DNA from: Calvatia gigantea
Lineage: Eukaryota > Basidiomycota > Agaricomycetes > Agaricales > Lycoperdaceae
DNA length: 64,000 bases
Direction of reading: 5' to 3'
Assembly (NCBI GenBank): GCA_025093985.1
Contig: JACAAK010000003.1
Span: forward strand, 1,922,001-1,986,000
Every line of letters begins with the position of its first letter. The first letter of the stretch is position 1. Shown here one piece after another: positions 1-11,866 of this stretch. Made by a program: the position numbers and the translations under genes. Below the pieces are notes generated by a model. It was given only the letters and a program-made list of their open reading frames with translations, was not told the origin of the DNA and did no database searches.

Positions 1-2133
1 CCACTGTCTCCCCCGGTCGCGAGCCCCTCATCGTTGGCAGGAGCGACTTAGCCTTCTCTTCCCCAGCACTCACAGCTTTCGATTGCCTTTTCTTCGCCTT
101 TGCGAGGTGCTCAACCCTGTGAGTCAAATATCTCAGTAATTGATATATCGACGCAAAACCAGCGGCACACACCCCCAAGGTGCAATCTCCGCCTTGCTAA
201 TCTTGACCTTGCTGATATCCAAGCCTCGCTCTTCCAACACCTCAATAAATCTATGAAAGTGCTGGACCAAACTTTCAGGATGAGCTCCCGACGAATTCGC
301 AAGTGCCACATACATCAATGGAAGTCCTATTTATTGCGGGAGATTCATCTTGTCAACATCAATCATATGATTGCGGTGAGATGGGGCTTACCTGTAGTGT
401 CCAGAGAGTGGCGATAATGTATGTATTTGTCCTTGCTTAACGGTGATGAGCCCTGCCGAAGTAAAAATCCCTCCAGCAGTGAAGGACGAATGTTGAAAGG
501 CCCCGGTTTCTTCGGTATCGCGAGCCGCTGTCAGTCAATGTCCAGGTCACTGATTAAACCCCCACCTTTGATACCAACGAAAATGTTGACTGTAGATATG
601 CGTCAATCTTTTAATATTGATATACTGATATCCGGGTAGGACGCACAGTGCTTATCCTGGATAGGGGACTATTAGTATTCACGTTATTAGGCACATTGTT
701 ACACTTACAGAAACATAGATCCATGTATTCCTTTTCACTGTCTTCCTTAGAAGCCTTTCCACGATTCCCCTCGAGGTAAACACCCTTCTCAAGGCTCTAG
801 TCCAGCTAAAGCTTCCTTTTTTTCCGCCTCCAGCATAGTGGGTTGCTTCGTGTGCCTGCATCGAAGACGCACTACTGCTCGAGCGAGAAATATGCTCCGG
901 TCTCCGAAATCTTGGGAACGTGCCCGGCATACCCATGGGGACAATTCCTCGACCATCTCCAGCATCTTTCCAATGACCCGCCGTTGCGTCAACGGGCTGG
1001 TTATTTTTGACCCAGAGAAGCTTCCCATCGTCGCTAATTTTCACGAGATAATTCAGTCCTGGGGAACCCGAGACAGTCACTCCCGCCGATAGATGTTGGA
1101 GAACGGACAACGTACTTTGCTCTGTTGAAAGGTATCTTGGTGTAGAGTCAACATAAGTGTCAGGAAATAAGGTGCTTGGATATGGTCCAAACATAATTCT
1201 CTGATCTGCTCAGTTCGTATGTTTTCTCGACTGGAAAGTGAAGCTCACTAACTTCCTGCTCCAGTCGTTCTCTAGGGCACTCGCTCAGCGAAATAATTTT
1301 CCCAGCGCCATGGTCCAACCTGCGACCAGGTAACGAAATGTCGCCCGGCTAAAGAGGAGGTGCTTACCACCGAAAGAAGTTGTCTTTGGTATCATCATCT
1401 TGCCAACGTTTGTGGTAATACTATCCGGTCAGCGACTCGGAAATCAGCCGAGTAAAACACGGTTAGACTGTCTTTAACAGCACACCTTCACTGTGGCTGC
1501 CTGTCAACAGCACCGAACTAGCCGAGGAACGACTGGTACTCAACAATTCGATCCATATCGGTGCTTGTTATATACCCAGTAAACAGCCACGGAACCTGGG
1601 GCATGAGCACCAAACGTTGCATGTCCCTGGACAGGGGAAAGGAAGAAAGGAAGCCAAGAAACTCACACGTCAATCAACTCCAGCCAATGTTGCATCTCAA
1701 GGTGCTTCACTTCTGCATCCGGGGTGTCGATATCTGTCACATCCTCCAGAACTTGGTTCTGGTCTCGCAATCTCCCGGCCATAAAGGCTGCGCGACGCCA
1801 TCTTGCCAAAAGGGAATTTCGCCCGTCAAAAGCGGCGTCTCTGTCAACCTATACTTTCTCGTGAGGTACAAAAATATTGGGATGTTCAATTGTTGTCAGC
1901 ATGTCGTGGATGTCGGAAACGAGGGATTCAATTCTCACCTGTAGTTTTGCTTGTGTGGTTGCATCCTGCCATCGTATCCGCGGCGTTATAAATTCATCCT
2001 TGGCTCTGTCACGGCGGCCTCTCCATAACCGTTGAATCATCGTTGCAGCTGCCACTTGAGCCGGGTCAGGCCCCTCCGTCAAGGATTTTGATTCTTTCAA
2101 GAATAAATGGCGTATATACGGGCGCGCTCTCAT
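1..2133 (-). CDS. IQ-motif (calmodulin-binding) fungal protein, 3' end cut by window
   Basis: Multi-exon gene on the minus strand; the last coding codons lie beyond position 1. Start chosen at 2133 (MRARPYIRHLF). A clear IQ motif (AAATMIQRLWRGRRDR) sits about 30 residues in, so calmodulin or a calmodulin-like light chain is the likely partner. Downstream exons carry KHLEMQHWLELID, YYHKRWQDDD, CPRERLEQE, TAGHWKDAGDGRGIVPM, RLLRKTVKRNTWIYVS, SAGLITVKQGQIHTLSPLSG and FIEVLEERGLDISKVKISKA. I recall this order from a family of fungal IQ-domain proteins of unknown biochemical role. Resolved exons include 709-1200, 647-656 (10 nt), 566-589 (24 nt), 392-509, 173-271 and <1-116. The final block is rich in Lys (KAKKRQSK). 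No catalytic motif is visible. Family assignment is fairly sure; function is unknown. Confidence 0.7.
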
Positions 2134-2515
2134 TGATACAGAGCAATGGACAACGGAAGGAAGTAAACAAGAGGAGCGAATGTTAATCTCATACTCAAAA
2201 GCGATTTGCGTTGATACGAGAATGACGTTCACCAGGGTCATTAATTTGGGCTACACGAGATTTATTACCATACGTGGGCTATGAGGCGAGACGTGAAGTT
2301 GTGAATCCCAAACAAGAGGAAAGCGTAGAAAGATGTTATGACTAGCGCGATTATAATGAAACAGCCTAGCCTGGACGAATGAAGTAGATTGGTATGTGAA
2401 AAAGGAAGGAAATTGAACAAATATCTGAAGCAGAGACAAATTGCGTGTGCCACAGGCAAAAAAGAGGAGCCAAGCTACAGTCATGAGAGGTGATAGTGTT
2501 AGTAAATGAAATGTC
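2134..2515. other. Intergenic, 382 nt
   Basis: Lies between the start of the IQ-motif gene and the stop of the BCK1-type kinase, both on the minus strand. It must hold the 3' UTR of the kinase and the promoter of the IQ gene. No distinct element is recognisable. Confidence 0.5.
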
Positions 2516-5500
2516 CTATGTAAATCCGTTGAATTGCCACCCCGGTGGCAAAGCAAGATATTCATGCTTCCTGAGTTCCGACGAGCTTGGTCGCTCTTCG
2601 GGATTTCTGGGAGATCTTCAGCTCTCAATGTCATAAGTTGGAACAACGAAAGCTTACATAGCAAAACATTTCCTTCTGAAATCATCGGCGAGAGGCGATA
2701 AGTGCACATCATCCGGGACTGGTGGTGGCAATTTATTTTGGTAGAGCTGTATGAGCATGAAAAAAATTTGCATGAGCAAATTGCTATCACGATTGCCCCT
2801 CTAACATATAAAAGAACGTACCTTGAACATAACAGCGACCATCTCCTCACCCATCCATGGTCTCATTCCTGCCCACATCTCCAAGACAACACAGCCTACA
2901 CTCCAAATATCAATCTTGAAGTTATACCCCTTCTTCTGCGTGTTGATGACTTCGGGCGCCATCCAGAATACTGTGCCCTGCATGGCCGTAAATGCACCTC
3001 CAGCTTCATCATCGGTCCTCTTGGAAATACCGAAGTCGGATATCTTGCAGACACCTGACATCTCTACGAGAATATTGTCTGCTTTCAAGTCCTGTATTCA
3101 CAGTAAGCGACGTAGATTTATGTCAGCAGCGGAGTGACTCACTCGGTGCAAAATCCCCCGGTCATGCAGGTATTCGAGGCCGCTCAAAATCTGGGCTGTG
3201 AAAGATTTGGTTACGTCCTCGTGGAATCTTCCATGTTTATGCAAACAGCTGCCGACCGAGCCACCTGGAACGTATTCCAAGAAGCTGTGAAGGGACAGGT
3301 TAGTGTTAAGTCCATCACGAAAGAACAGGGAGCTGCGCACATGCTCAAGTTGTCCGCCGTCTCCTCAAATCCGAGATACTGCACAATGTTCGGATGGTCG
3401 AGGTCCTTCAGTGTCTCAGACTCCATCTTCAGTGCTTGCACGACCGTATGCTGCCGTGAATCATACTTGTCGCTTGCTGTCTGTGGTAGCTCCACCTGCT
3501 TAACAGCAATCATCTCTCCTGTCGTTGCGTTCATGGCAAGATATACACGGCCATATGTCCCCTTTCCGATAAGTTCGCCACGAACCCACTTGAAAGTAGC
3601 TTCAAACAGAAAAAAAATTTGTGAGTTACGAGATGTTGCATGAGCATTTAAAACGGCACTTACTAGTTCCAGGCGCCGGCGAATCCGGTGACGATGACTG
3701 TCCCCGAGCTGGCACTAGAAGATTTCGCCTGGTGTGTCGTAACTTCCTCCAGCTTGCCTCCCCAGAACTTCGTATTCCTCTTCTTCAGCAAGGAGCTGGC
3801 ATAGGTCGAATCCACCTTTGATGTCCTATCAATCCTCCTCTTCGCATCCTCCGCCACGTATCTGATGGACTTCTTGGCCCTGATCTTTGATTTCTCCCGC
3901 TCCCTGTCCGAGTTAACAGGGGTGACTGGGGGTGGCGCCACGGGTTCTGTGGTAGTCGGGGAAGTTCCACCAGAGGTTGCTTCGATAACAGGCTTATCCA
4001 AATCATGATTGCGGAAGTAGTGCTCCAGTCGTTCGTATACCGCTTCTGGAGGAGGACGCATCGCCCATCCATCCTTATCATCAGTAAAGGTAGCCGTCGT
4101 GGTCGCTTTCTCCCTCTCCTGTTCTTTTTGCCATTCCCTCTCTAGCTGTCTCTCCAATTGTCTCTCTTTTGACCTTTCTTTCTCCTTTTCTTTTTCTCTT
4201 TCCCTCTCTCTTTCTCTCTCCTTCTCCCTTTCCCGCTCCCGTTCTCTTTCCCTCTCATGAACTACCATCATTTCGGACAGTCCGCCAACTCTCGTAGAAC
4301 TCCCGTTAGAGGTATGTGAATTCGCTCTCAGATTCGAAATCGATCGTGGGGCCAGCAATGTTGCGGCTGAACCAGTCGAAAAGTTCGACTTCTCCGCAGA
4401 CGAGGGCGACTGTTTCGACCCAGAAATCTCGGTCTGCACCTTCAACTTGGGCTTCTCCTCACTATATTGTGGCGGCCTCTTTATCCAAGTCCCGTTTCCT
4501 CCTCCTGTGTCCGATGAGTCATCGTGATACATATCATAAATCGTACTATTTGTCGCACTCAGTGGCGGTGAAGGTACTCTCGACGGAGGCAACGACGCCG
4601 CAGTGGTAGTTATTGAGATTGTTGCTGGCTTGTCGCTGATACTGTTCGCAGTGTCAATGCGAGGTATGAGAACTGTGCTTTCTCCGCTGAGATCTGGTAA
4701 CAGATGTATAAGCCTGGAATGATCCTCCTGCTTGAGAGTACCCTCCGGCGATCGATTTGGTGCATACGTCCGCGGGGAAGTATCGTCCACAATTTTGAAG
4801 TCCCGATCATCAGCCTCCCTTCTTGGGCTCTGGGGGGTGACAGGCGAACGTGGTGGCGTTGAATGCGATGTCTCAAAGCCGCTGTTGTACGAATCCATGG
4901 TACGATCTGCTGTACTGGGTCTGGGGTACCTCGGGCCTGGAATAGCGGAACCATGGTGATACGAACGACCGGGAGATGTAGCTCTTGGTGACCGTGCAGA
5001 TTCATAGGGTCCCAACGTGGGCCCGTACGTAGGCGAATGCATCTGCCTCCCATATCGCGAAGGCGAAACCACATTATCACCGGTGGCAGACTGGGGTCTG
5101 GGATATGGGTCTGGGTTGGTGCCACCCGATGATGACAAGCTCAGATATGGCATGTTATTCCTCAAATATGACTGTTGTGGCGACATGGTATTCTCGGGGC
5201 CATTGTATTGGGTCGGAGGTGGCCGAGTGTTATTAATGGGCAAGCGGGAAGAGCTCTCGTACGACTTGGGGGTGCCGGACACTCCACTTGGTGAATGTGT
5301 CAAGTGATCCCTGGAAGACCGACTGACAGGCAGCGGATTCTGCCGACGCTGGCCTCCAGGTTGGAGGTTTACTGGGTGAGCGGAACGAAGGCTGTCCATG
5401 CTCTTGGTACTGACCCGGCCTAGCCGGCTGAATGTAGGATTGGGTTGGGACCCGCCCGCCTTGAGCTTCGGCCCTTCCTCGCCTTTCCATCGCACAAGGA

Positions 5501-7512
5501 AGTCTTGGGGAACAGGTATACCAGCAGAACGCTGTGTGGTTCGAGTTTCGCTGGAATGCTTAGGAACAGGTGGTGGCTGTGTTCTCGGTGGAGGAGGGAT
5601 GTGTGGACGAGGCGTGTACGGTGAGGAGGGCCGGAGACGTGGAGAAGTTTGCGTAACCGGTCCCCGGCCGGTAGAGGGGGACACCCGAATATTGCTATTA
5701 GACTCAGCAAGCGGCCCAGACAAAGAGGATGGGTAAGGATCATAATCTCGGCCAGGGGGGGAAACACGTTGCCAGTCATCAATATCGGTTGGTATTCGTT
5801 TCCGCTGCCGTGAATCCTTCGTTTGGTTCACCTGACTCAAAGCATCTCTTGAGGGTTCAGACCGAAGTGCAGGTCGATTTACCGAAGGCGGAGGTTGCGG
5901 ACGAGCCATTTTCCACCTAGAAGCTTCTTCCAGCTGTTGTTCAGAAGCGATGATAGCCTGTTCACGCTCAGCAGCAGCGTCAGATCCAGATCGTCCATGG
6001 TGGTGGTACCGGAAAGGTGTCCTGAGGAGGAAGAAGAGTGGCATCGTCGTTAATAGGGAATTTGGCCCGCGAAGGAGAAAGGGGAGGAGGAGGCGGAGGA
6101 GTGGGTAATACATGTCCATATTTGTCTGTGAAAGTTAACTGGGCTGGTATTAGCGGTGGCAGGGATTGTGACGGCGGCGAAATTGATCGAGGGAGGTGCA
6201 GTGGTGATTGTGATGGTTGAGGAAGAACTGATGAGTTGTTGATTTTCCGATGTTGAGGTGACGGTGGGGGGTTGATGTTGTTTATATATGCTTGTTGTGC
6301 AGGTCGCAATGTCGAACGGTGCGATTCTTTCTCTGGGTTATCGAGATCGGCCTCATAGCCGGTTGCCGACTCATATGGATGTTCGCTGGCTGCTGACGAA
6401 ACGCTACCATGTCTAGACCTGGCCCTTCGCTTACTTGGCCGGAGTGGCGTGATGGGATTATGGCTGGAAAAAACAGGAGGGATGGCGGAGAAGGGTTGTT
6501 GAGGTGGTTGTGCTGGGGGGCGAGGGGATCGTTCGGGCTCGGTTGCAGGCATATGTGTTACAAAGAATTTGAGGGAACCTTTGGAATCTCCGTAATCACG
6601 GCAGAGAGTAAAAAGTTTCTCATCTGACAGTGCTTTGCCCATAGCATAGTCCCCAATCTCTGTTTGGAAGATGGAGAACTGAGCCTGCTCTTCCTCCGTG
6701 AAAATATTCAACTGAACCACCCGTGAGTAAATGACACTGGCAACCGGAGACCAACTTACTTTAGAAAATATACACTCCCTGATATAAGTAGGATCTGGAG
6801 CACTACTGACGTCGACTGTGACAAATCTTTCCGAATCGGATGTGACCACGATGAGGACTCGTTCGCCAACAGGGGTGTAAGAACCGGTACTCGAAGGCGA
6901 GGCATTTGAATCAGAGGTAGGCACTGTGGGAGACTTTGGTAGATACAGGAATCAGCAAACGCTGACACACTCATGGGTGTCAAAACCTACAGTTTTAGGT
7001 CTCTTGGCTGCAACATCAATTAGGCGTGGTCCGCGGGAACCAAAAGCGGGCTTGGCAGGCGGGAGGTGTTTCGTTAGCCTTGTGGTTGAGGGATGGGGGA
7101 CATCTGTAATGTCGCGATCGCCCGAGGAAGATATGATCATTTCTGGGGTTGAACTACCCCCTTCACTGAGATCAATGAGGGGTACGGGCACAGCGGGGGT
7201 GCTTGGTGGTGGGGTAGATTCCTCAGCGGGGGGAGAGCTTGTGCTAGAAGGCGAAGAGAGCGGCGGATTTGATCCCTGATACTGTGGGTTGTTGGGCGGA
7301 AAATTTGTGGTGATGGAAGGGGGAGGATAGCTTTGAGGGACCTTGAAAGAAGTGTAGCTCGTGGCATTTCCAAGGCTCCTGAATGGGGAGTGACCTGGTC
7401 TCCCATTGACGGTTCTGCGGCGATCGTCTTCACTGGCGTCGTCCGATTCTGAGCCAGGGTTTGCAACATAGAGTACCCTGCGAGCCCCGCGCCCCCGTTG
7501 TTCCTCGGACAT
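2516..7512 (-). CDS. BCK1: BCK1/STE11-type MAP kinase kinase kinase (cell-wall-integrity type)
   Basis: About 1,516 residues in nine exons: 6991-7512, 6760-6933, 6010-6711, 3664-5966, 3341-3599, 3143-3284, 2822-3091 and two 3' exons ending at 2516. Near the N terminus is a Ras-association-like region (VTSDSERFVTVDV to FTLCRDYGDSKGSLKFF). A very long Ser/Pro-rich linker and an Arg/Glu/Lys tract follow. Just before the kinase are two conserved blocks, LEHYFRNHDLDKPVIE and KKSIRYVAEDAKRRIDR...FWGGKLEEV. The kinase domain is C-terminal: ELIGKGTYGRVY glycine loop, AVKQV lysine, HRDLKADN, DFGISKR, GTVFWMAPEV. Proteins of this family phosphorylate a MAPKK in the Pkc1-Mpk1 cell-wall pathway; that role is inferred from homology. 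Oddity: as read, the large exon runs into a stop at the kinase boundary. Removing one G from a GGGG run (plus strand 3702-3705) restores PAPGTTTFKWVRGELIG in frame. Confidence 0.88.
4110..4258 (-). repeat. Low-complexity Arg/Glu/Lys coding tract in the MAPKKK
   Basis: Pyrimidine-rich on the plus strand (ctttct/ctctct repeats). On the coding strand it encodes about 50 almost uninterrupted R, E and K residues (ERERERERER..., KEKEKERSKE). Alternating charge of this kind is typical of a single stable alpha helix or coiled coil, and the tract separates the disordered linker from the pre-kinase blocks. It is also a likely site of length variation between strains. Confidence 0.75.
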
Positions 7513-7884
7513 GTGGAGTAGAGCAGACGGGGCGGGTAGGACGGTGTTGGCGCTGAGAAAATCGACAGCAAGCGGGTCGGAGCTGCTGCCCTGGAGGTGG
7601 TGGGCGGTTTCTCAGGCTGAGAGCTTAGAGAGGATATGTTGTCCGGGGAAGGGAGCGGACGATGTGGAGGAGGGGGATGGAGGGATGGCAGTGGTGGTAG
7701 TTTGGAGGGACAAACCCAGAGCGCAAAACCAAATCGAGAAGAAGTTGTTCTCTTGTGAAGGTTATGCTTAGTCAGCACACCATGGCCTTAACTTGTGAAA
7801 TGAGTTACTTAGCTAAGAACAGTCCAATCGAAACCGCGTTGCAAGTGAGTTATCTATATTACACTTATCTATCCTACATCATTA
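7513..7884. other. Intergenic, 372 nt
   Basis: Between the BCK1-type kinase start and the GID8 stop; both genes are on the minus strand. Open frames in this stretch are proline-rich shadows without family features. It presumably holds the kinase promoter and 5' UTR. Confidence 0.4.
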
Positions 7885-9083
7885 TTAACTACTTCCCAAC
7901 GTCCCCTCCTGCACGTTCAGCTGCAAAAATGCAAAAACACGTTCAGGTGTTCGCCCTTCATCTGTCCATGCACTCCACTTACCTTTGGGAATTCCGCCTT
8001 TTCCTCCAGCATCGACTCCCCCCAGCAGAGCAGTTTCAGCAACCCGACCAGTTTCACTTCCTTACCCTGGCTCAGGCTTTCAAGAATTGCTGCGTTCACC
8101 TCACCCGCAGTCTTCAGCCGCTGCGCGGGTGACAGCAGGTCCCCAATCGCCGTCGGCGGATTTGCAACAGCATCAAACGCCAGCAACGCCATTGTCCGCT
8201 CCAGCTCGGCTAAAAACTCAGGATTCTCCTCACCACGAGGAGCCAGCTCGTCTTGTGCAAATTGCAGGGCTTCCCCTACTCTACCATGACGTATAAATTC
8301 AATTAGCTTCTGTTGCTGGAGACGGAAATAAAGTGCCGGATTGGTATCAAGTATCTGTCAGATGAATATTGATGTCAATAATCACCGTAACCAAGGGCAG
8401 AAGATATAAAAAGATGCTCAGAGGAACAGCGCTGAGGGAGGATCATGTTGAAGACTGAAGTTTTGGTATATATCATCAGCAACCCCGAAGGGTCTAAGAG
8501 TGGTGCATGAAATCGTTTAATCCTTTCCATCCTCTTGCGTTCCCCCCATTCCAAAAAAGGGAGAGGGTGACTCACCTCGGGATTCAGGTCGTTGACGCGA
8601 GTGATTGCATCTTCCACATCGCCGCGTTGAAGGGCTTCGCGTATGTCCATACGGCTCTCAATGCTCTCAAAATCCATCGGTGGTGTCAAATTCGCCTCTT
8701 GGCTAAATTCCTCGGCGGCCGACTTGTACCCTTCGATAACGAGATAGTCCATAATCAACCTATTCAGATCCCTGTTAAAAGTCGGAACATAGTCAGCACC
8801 GAGCCCCAACGTAAAGCACACCGGGGTGGATAGGTAAAGAGAACGGACAAATCAGATAATACATGCAATTAATTGACTCTTCAACGAAATTTCTCGGAGA
8901 GATTCCCAATAATTGTTTCATCCCGATACACCAAGCGAAGAACAATGCTACTTACTCTTTCGCTACCTTGACCTCTCGTAGACGTTTTTCCCATTCATCT
9001 TTTCTTATCACAGGTTTCGGTGGCTATAGGGGCAAATCACTAATGAGCGATTGACACGGACTTGAGGGAAAAACACGGACCAT
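7885..9083 (-). CDS. GID8: GID complex subunit 8 (LisH-CTLH-CRA protein)
   Basis: Five coding exons: 9081-9083 (only the ATG), 8956-9023, 8576-8771, 7983-8354 and 7885-7920. The protein begins MPPKPVIRKDEWEKRL, continues into the LisH motif (DLNRLIMDYLVIEGYKSAAEEF), then CTLH (REALQRGDVEDAITRVNDLNPE, LDTNPALYFRLQQQKLIEF) and the CRA region, ending LNVQEGTLGSS. About 230 residues, the usual size for Gid8/TWA1. In the CTLH/GID E3 ligase this subunit scaffolds the Gid1 and RING subunits; in yeast the complex degrades gluconeogenic enzymes. The start is fixed by an in-frame stop (tag) directly before the CCACCGAAA exon, which also serves as a splice acceptor. The nearest fitting donor directly follows an ATG. 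Identity is secure; the ATG-only exon is an inference. Confidence 0.9.
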
Positions 9084-11068
9084 TGAGGGAAAAAATTCCA
9101 GGCGGCGAACGGAATTTAAAGGAAGGTGCAAGGCGGAGGTTTAGGGCAGGGCTATTAAGAGTGCAGGAACGTCAATACCACGGCTCACATGATCCCACCT
9201 ATTTTGGGTTCCCCTGCGATATTCGGTCAGAAGATGGGAGAAAGGGCCTGCTGCACGATCTTGGAAGTCAAGCGATATACACGGGAGGAGATGAGATCTC
9301 AGTTGAGGTGTAAATTATTTCTCAAAACTGCAAAATGATTTTTCGCAATTAACTAGTTCGTCCCGTCAACTGCTGCATCCCGTCCCGGTCCCAACTTCTT
9401 GTTTAACCAGCCAAGTTTCAAAAACTCAAAACAGTGGAAGGAAGCACACTGTCCTTAAGTGCTAATACTTATGTCCCGCCCCCGATTCAGAAACAATGTC
9501 TTCATCACCTACATATATAAGAGGGGAGAGTCATGCGCCTGCTCAACTTCGCCCGCCTCACCCAAATAAAAAACCTGGGGGCTTTATGGAAGATAGAGTC
9601 CTTCTCCAAAAGAACCCATACATTGGTAGGAGCCAGGCCTTGGTACTACATCAACCGACGATCAAGGACACATAAGTTGATGCACATTTTTGTGCTTCTT
9701 CATCTGGTCATCCGACTGTTGGAGTATTATTCAGCTCTCAGGTTCTCACAGGGAAGCCTTTCAGGAAGAGAAAATATGTTGGACAACGGGGTGTCCAGGA
9801 AAAGCGGGTTGTTCTTTGATCGCAGTCAAATTACAAATATTCGTGAAACTGATGTCTGTTTCAAAAATAACTACCTCAACACCTGCGGTCCTTATCAACG
9901 AAGAAATGGGCTGCGTACTTCGGAAACAGGTCATCCCGGCACGTAACTCCACTCCAGGGACAAATCCCAGAGAACGGCAGACTGAGACGTATGCCCCACG
10001 GCGAGTCGGCGACCACGCATTTTGGTTGACCCTGACACACCCAGTACACACAAAAGGCCATGGCATGAACCAACCCCCCTCTTCCACCGTTGACACCAAC
10101 GACCAATCGCCTTTCCAAGTCTCTAGGTCAAACAAATGCCTAACCTCTGCCGACCGCAACGTGCTAACCACTCGCCTAAAATTAAAACTAAAAAACCCGG
10201 GCTTTAAGCCACCACCCCACCCCCTTTCCGGCAACAACACAAGTGTTGACCCATCGCGTTCTCAAGCTACTTAGCACCCATACACCCCGCGTAGCAGGTC
10301 TTCTATTTTGTTCTTTCCATTTAACCTTCATGTTGATATTTTTAATTTGATGTATGACCAGCTTGTCATTTGACGCCTAAACGAGTGAGCTAAACCGGTG
10401 ATTAAACAAGAGAGGCAAAGCCTTACGTGAAAGTAGCACACACGAGCTAGACCGCATTCCAGAAAATGGTCATGCTTTGGGTATAGGGGCATCCCCAGTG
10501 GGAAGCCAAACGTTGGAGACGTCATTCCTACATGTGCAAACGCAGGATAATGAGGCTCTTCCAGGAAGTCTGGGAGGTGTGATGGTTCAGGAACCCACCC
10601 CATAACCCAATTGCAGCCGCGATACGCAGATGTGGCGTACACGAAGACTACGCAAGGCCATTAGAACAATAGCAAAATATGCTAATGGGCGAGGCAGAAG
10701 ATAGAAGGACACATGGAATATTTCCAACACCTTTTCTTTCAACAGGTGAGATTTGAGCCTGTCTAGTCGATAGACACCGAGAGCGAGTCTGAGGACAGTA
10801 AGACCATCAAGTCCCCCTCTATAGTGGTGGGTTTCTTGGTAACTTAACTGCTGTATGAGTTGTGGCTGGGTTTCCTCCAATCAGTGGGAATACGAATAAA
10901 GAAAGAGAAACAGAGTTAGGAGCGCATCGCCGTGTGTTCATAAATAAAAGTAGAGCTTGCAGGAGAGCCTGGCATTGCTATAATAGGTCCACCGAAAACG
11001 TGCTGCCACGAGGGATTCACCCCAAGTCGTTCAACTGTTGCAAAAGTGATACGGAAACCTAGTAGCAT
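9084..11068. other. Gene-poor region, about 2 kb
   Basis: Two overlapping open frames of 159-194 codons (9690-10274 + and 9761-10240 -) have no family features and no splice logic, so neither is called. Near 10130-10190 the minus strand holds a short tRNA-like stretch (GCGAGTGGTTAGCACG) that cannot be folded into a full tRNA. The 10.3-10.9 kb part is treated separately. Otherwise I see no gene, RNA or long repeat. Confidence 0.4.
10330..10880 (-). other. Possible orphan coding fragment
   Basis: Two minus-strand frames overlap here. One contains GWVPEPSHLPDFLEEP and FGFPLGMPLYPKHDHF; the other contains YQETHHYRGGLDGLTVL. The proline- and aromatic-rich composition looks more like protein than random sequence. 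However, I cannot find a consistent set of splice sites or a known family. It could be a lineage-specific gene or a decayed remnant. Low confidence that it is expressed. Confidence 0.2.
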
Positions 11069-11866
11069 TTACACTTTGGACACAATACTTCCGGACTTTA
11101 TCATGTTGAAAAAGTCGTCCTTGCCCACTGTCACCAAGTTAACCCTAAACCACAGGTCTAGGAGGGAAAATAATCGACGTACTCTCCTTCTCCCTCCCGA
11201 TAATGTTATCTTTGTTCTTCCCCTTCACTTTCCCCTTCTTGTTAAATGTCGGCGCAGGTAGGGTAGGCTTTCCGGAACCTCGCTCTCCTTTTGCTTCTTC
11301 TGCGGCCCATGCTGTATTTGCATGTGACTGTTGAATGGCGTTGAACAGTTTTACCACTAAAAGGTAAAAAATAAACATCTAGGATCAATCTAAACAAGCC
11401 AAGTTGACGAACCACCTCGCTGGGCGACTTTCCGCAGTGCCCGCTCGCTCTCGCCTCCCCAACCACCAATTGCGTCTCGGATGCGTCCCTGGTCCTCAAG
11501 CTCCTTCTTTTCGACTTGAAGCACCTTCCTAGTTCGTTTTTCCAGCTTTTCATCATTCTGTTTCCGTGCGATAGAGGGTTTCAAAGATAGCGGAAGTGTT
11601 GAAGGTGCATTTGTGTCGAGCAAAGACTGAAGTGTTGCACCGAATTTTGAGGGAGCAGTGGCTCTTATTTTTCGTTTGGAGGTCTGCTTTGATGCCGCTT
11701 TTTTGAGGTCCTCGATAGCATCGTCTGTGTCTAGCTCAGAAGGCTCATCGGCTGAAAGTGCTTCTTCTAATTCCGAGTTGTCTGCCTCTTGTTCGGAAGA
11801 CATAACTTGGTCATATTTTTGTCGGGCAGAGATGTCAAGTTTTTGGCGTTTTACTGGGCGATGCAT
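11069..11866 (-). CDS. RRP15: Ribosomal RNA-processing protein RRP15
   Basis: Three exons (11416-11866, 11183-11356, 11069-11127), 227 residues. The N-terminal part is basic then acidic (MHRPVKRQKLD..., SELEEALSADE), followed by the conserved Rrp15 core: SKFGATLQSLL, EKRTRKVLQVEKKELED, KVAQRVVKLFNAI. The C terminus is KGKNKDNIIGREKEMGKD then FFNMIKSGSIVSKV, matching the family's terminal box. Rrp15 is a nucleolar factor needed for pre-60S maturation (27S pre-rRNA processing). Start: the ATG at 11866 is preferred; in-frame ATGs further upstream would overlap the divergent gene's 5' region. The short last exon is supported by frame and by the conserved ending. Divergent promoter shared with the gene at 12098. 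Confidence 0.9.

Noticed and set aside
7137..7778. 213-codon minus-strand frame across the BCK1 start
   Set aside because: Pro/Ser-rich shadow of the true frame that begins at 7512 and connects by proper splicing to the Ras-association-like exon.
9690..10274. 194-codon open frame on the plus strand
   Set aside because: Overlaps a 159-codon frame on the other strand; composition is not protein-like, no family motif, no splice logic.
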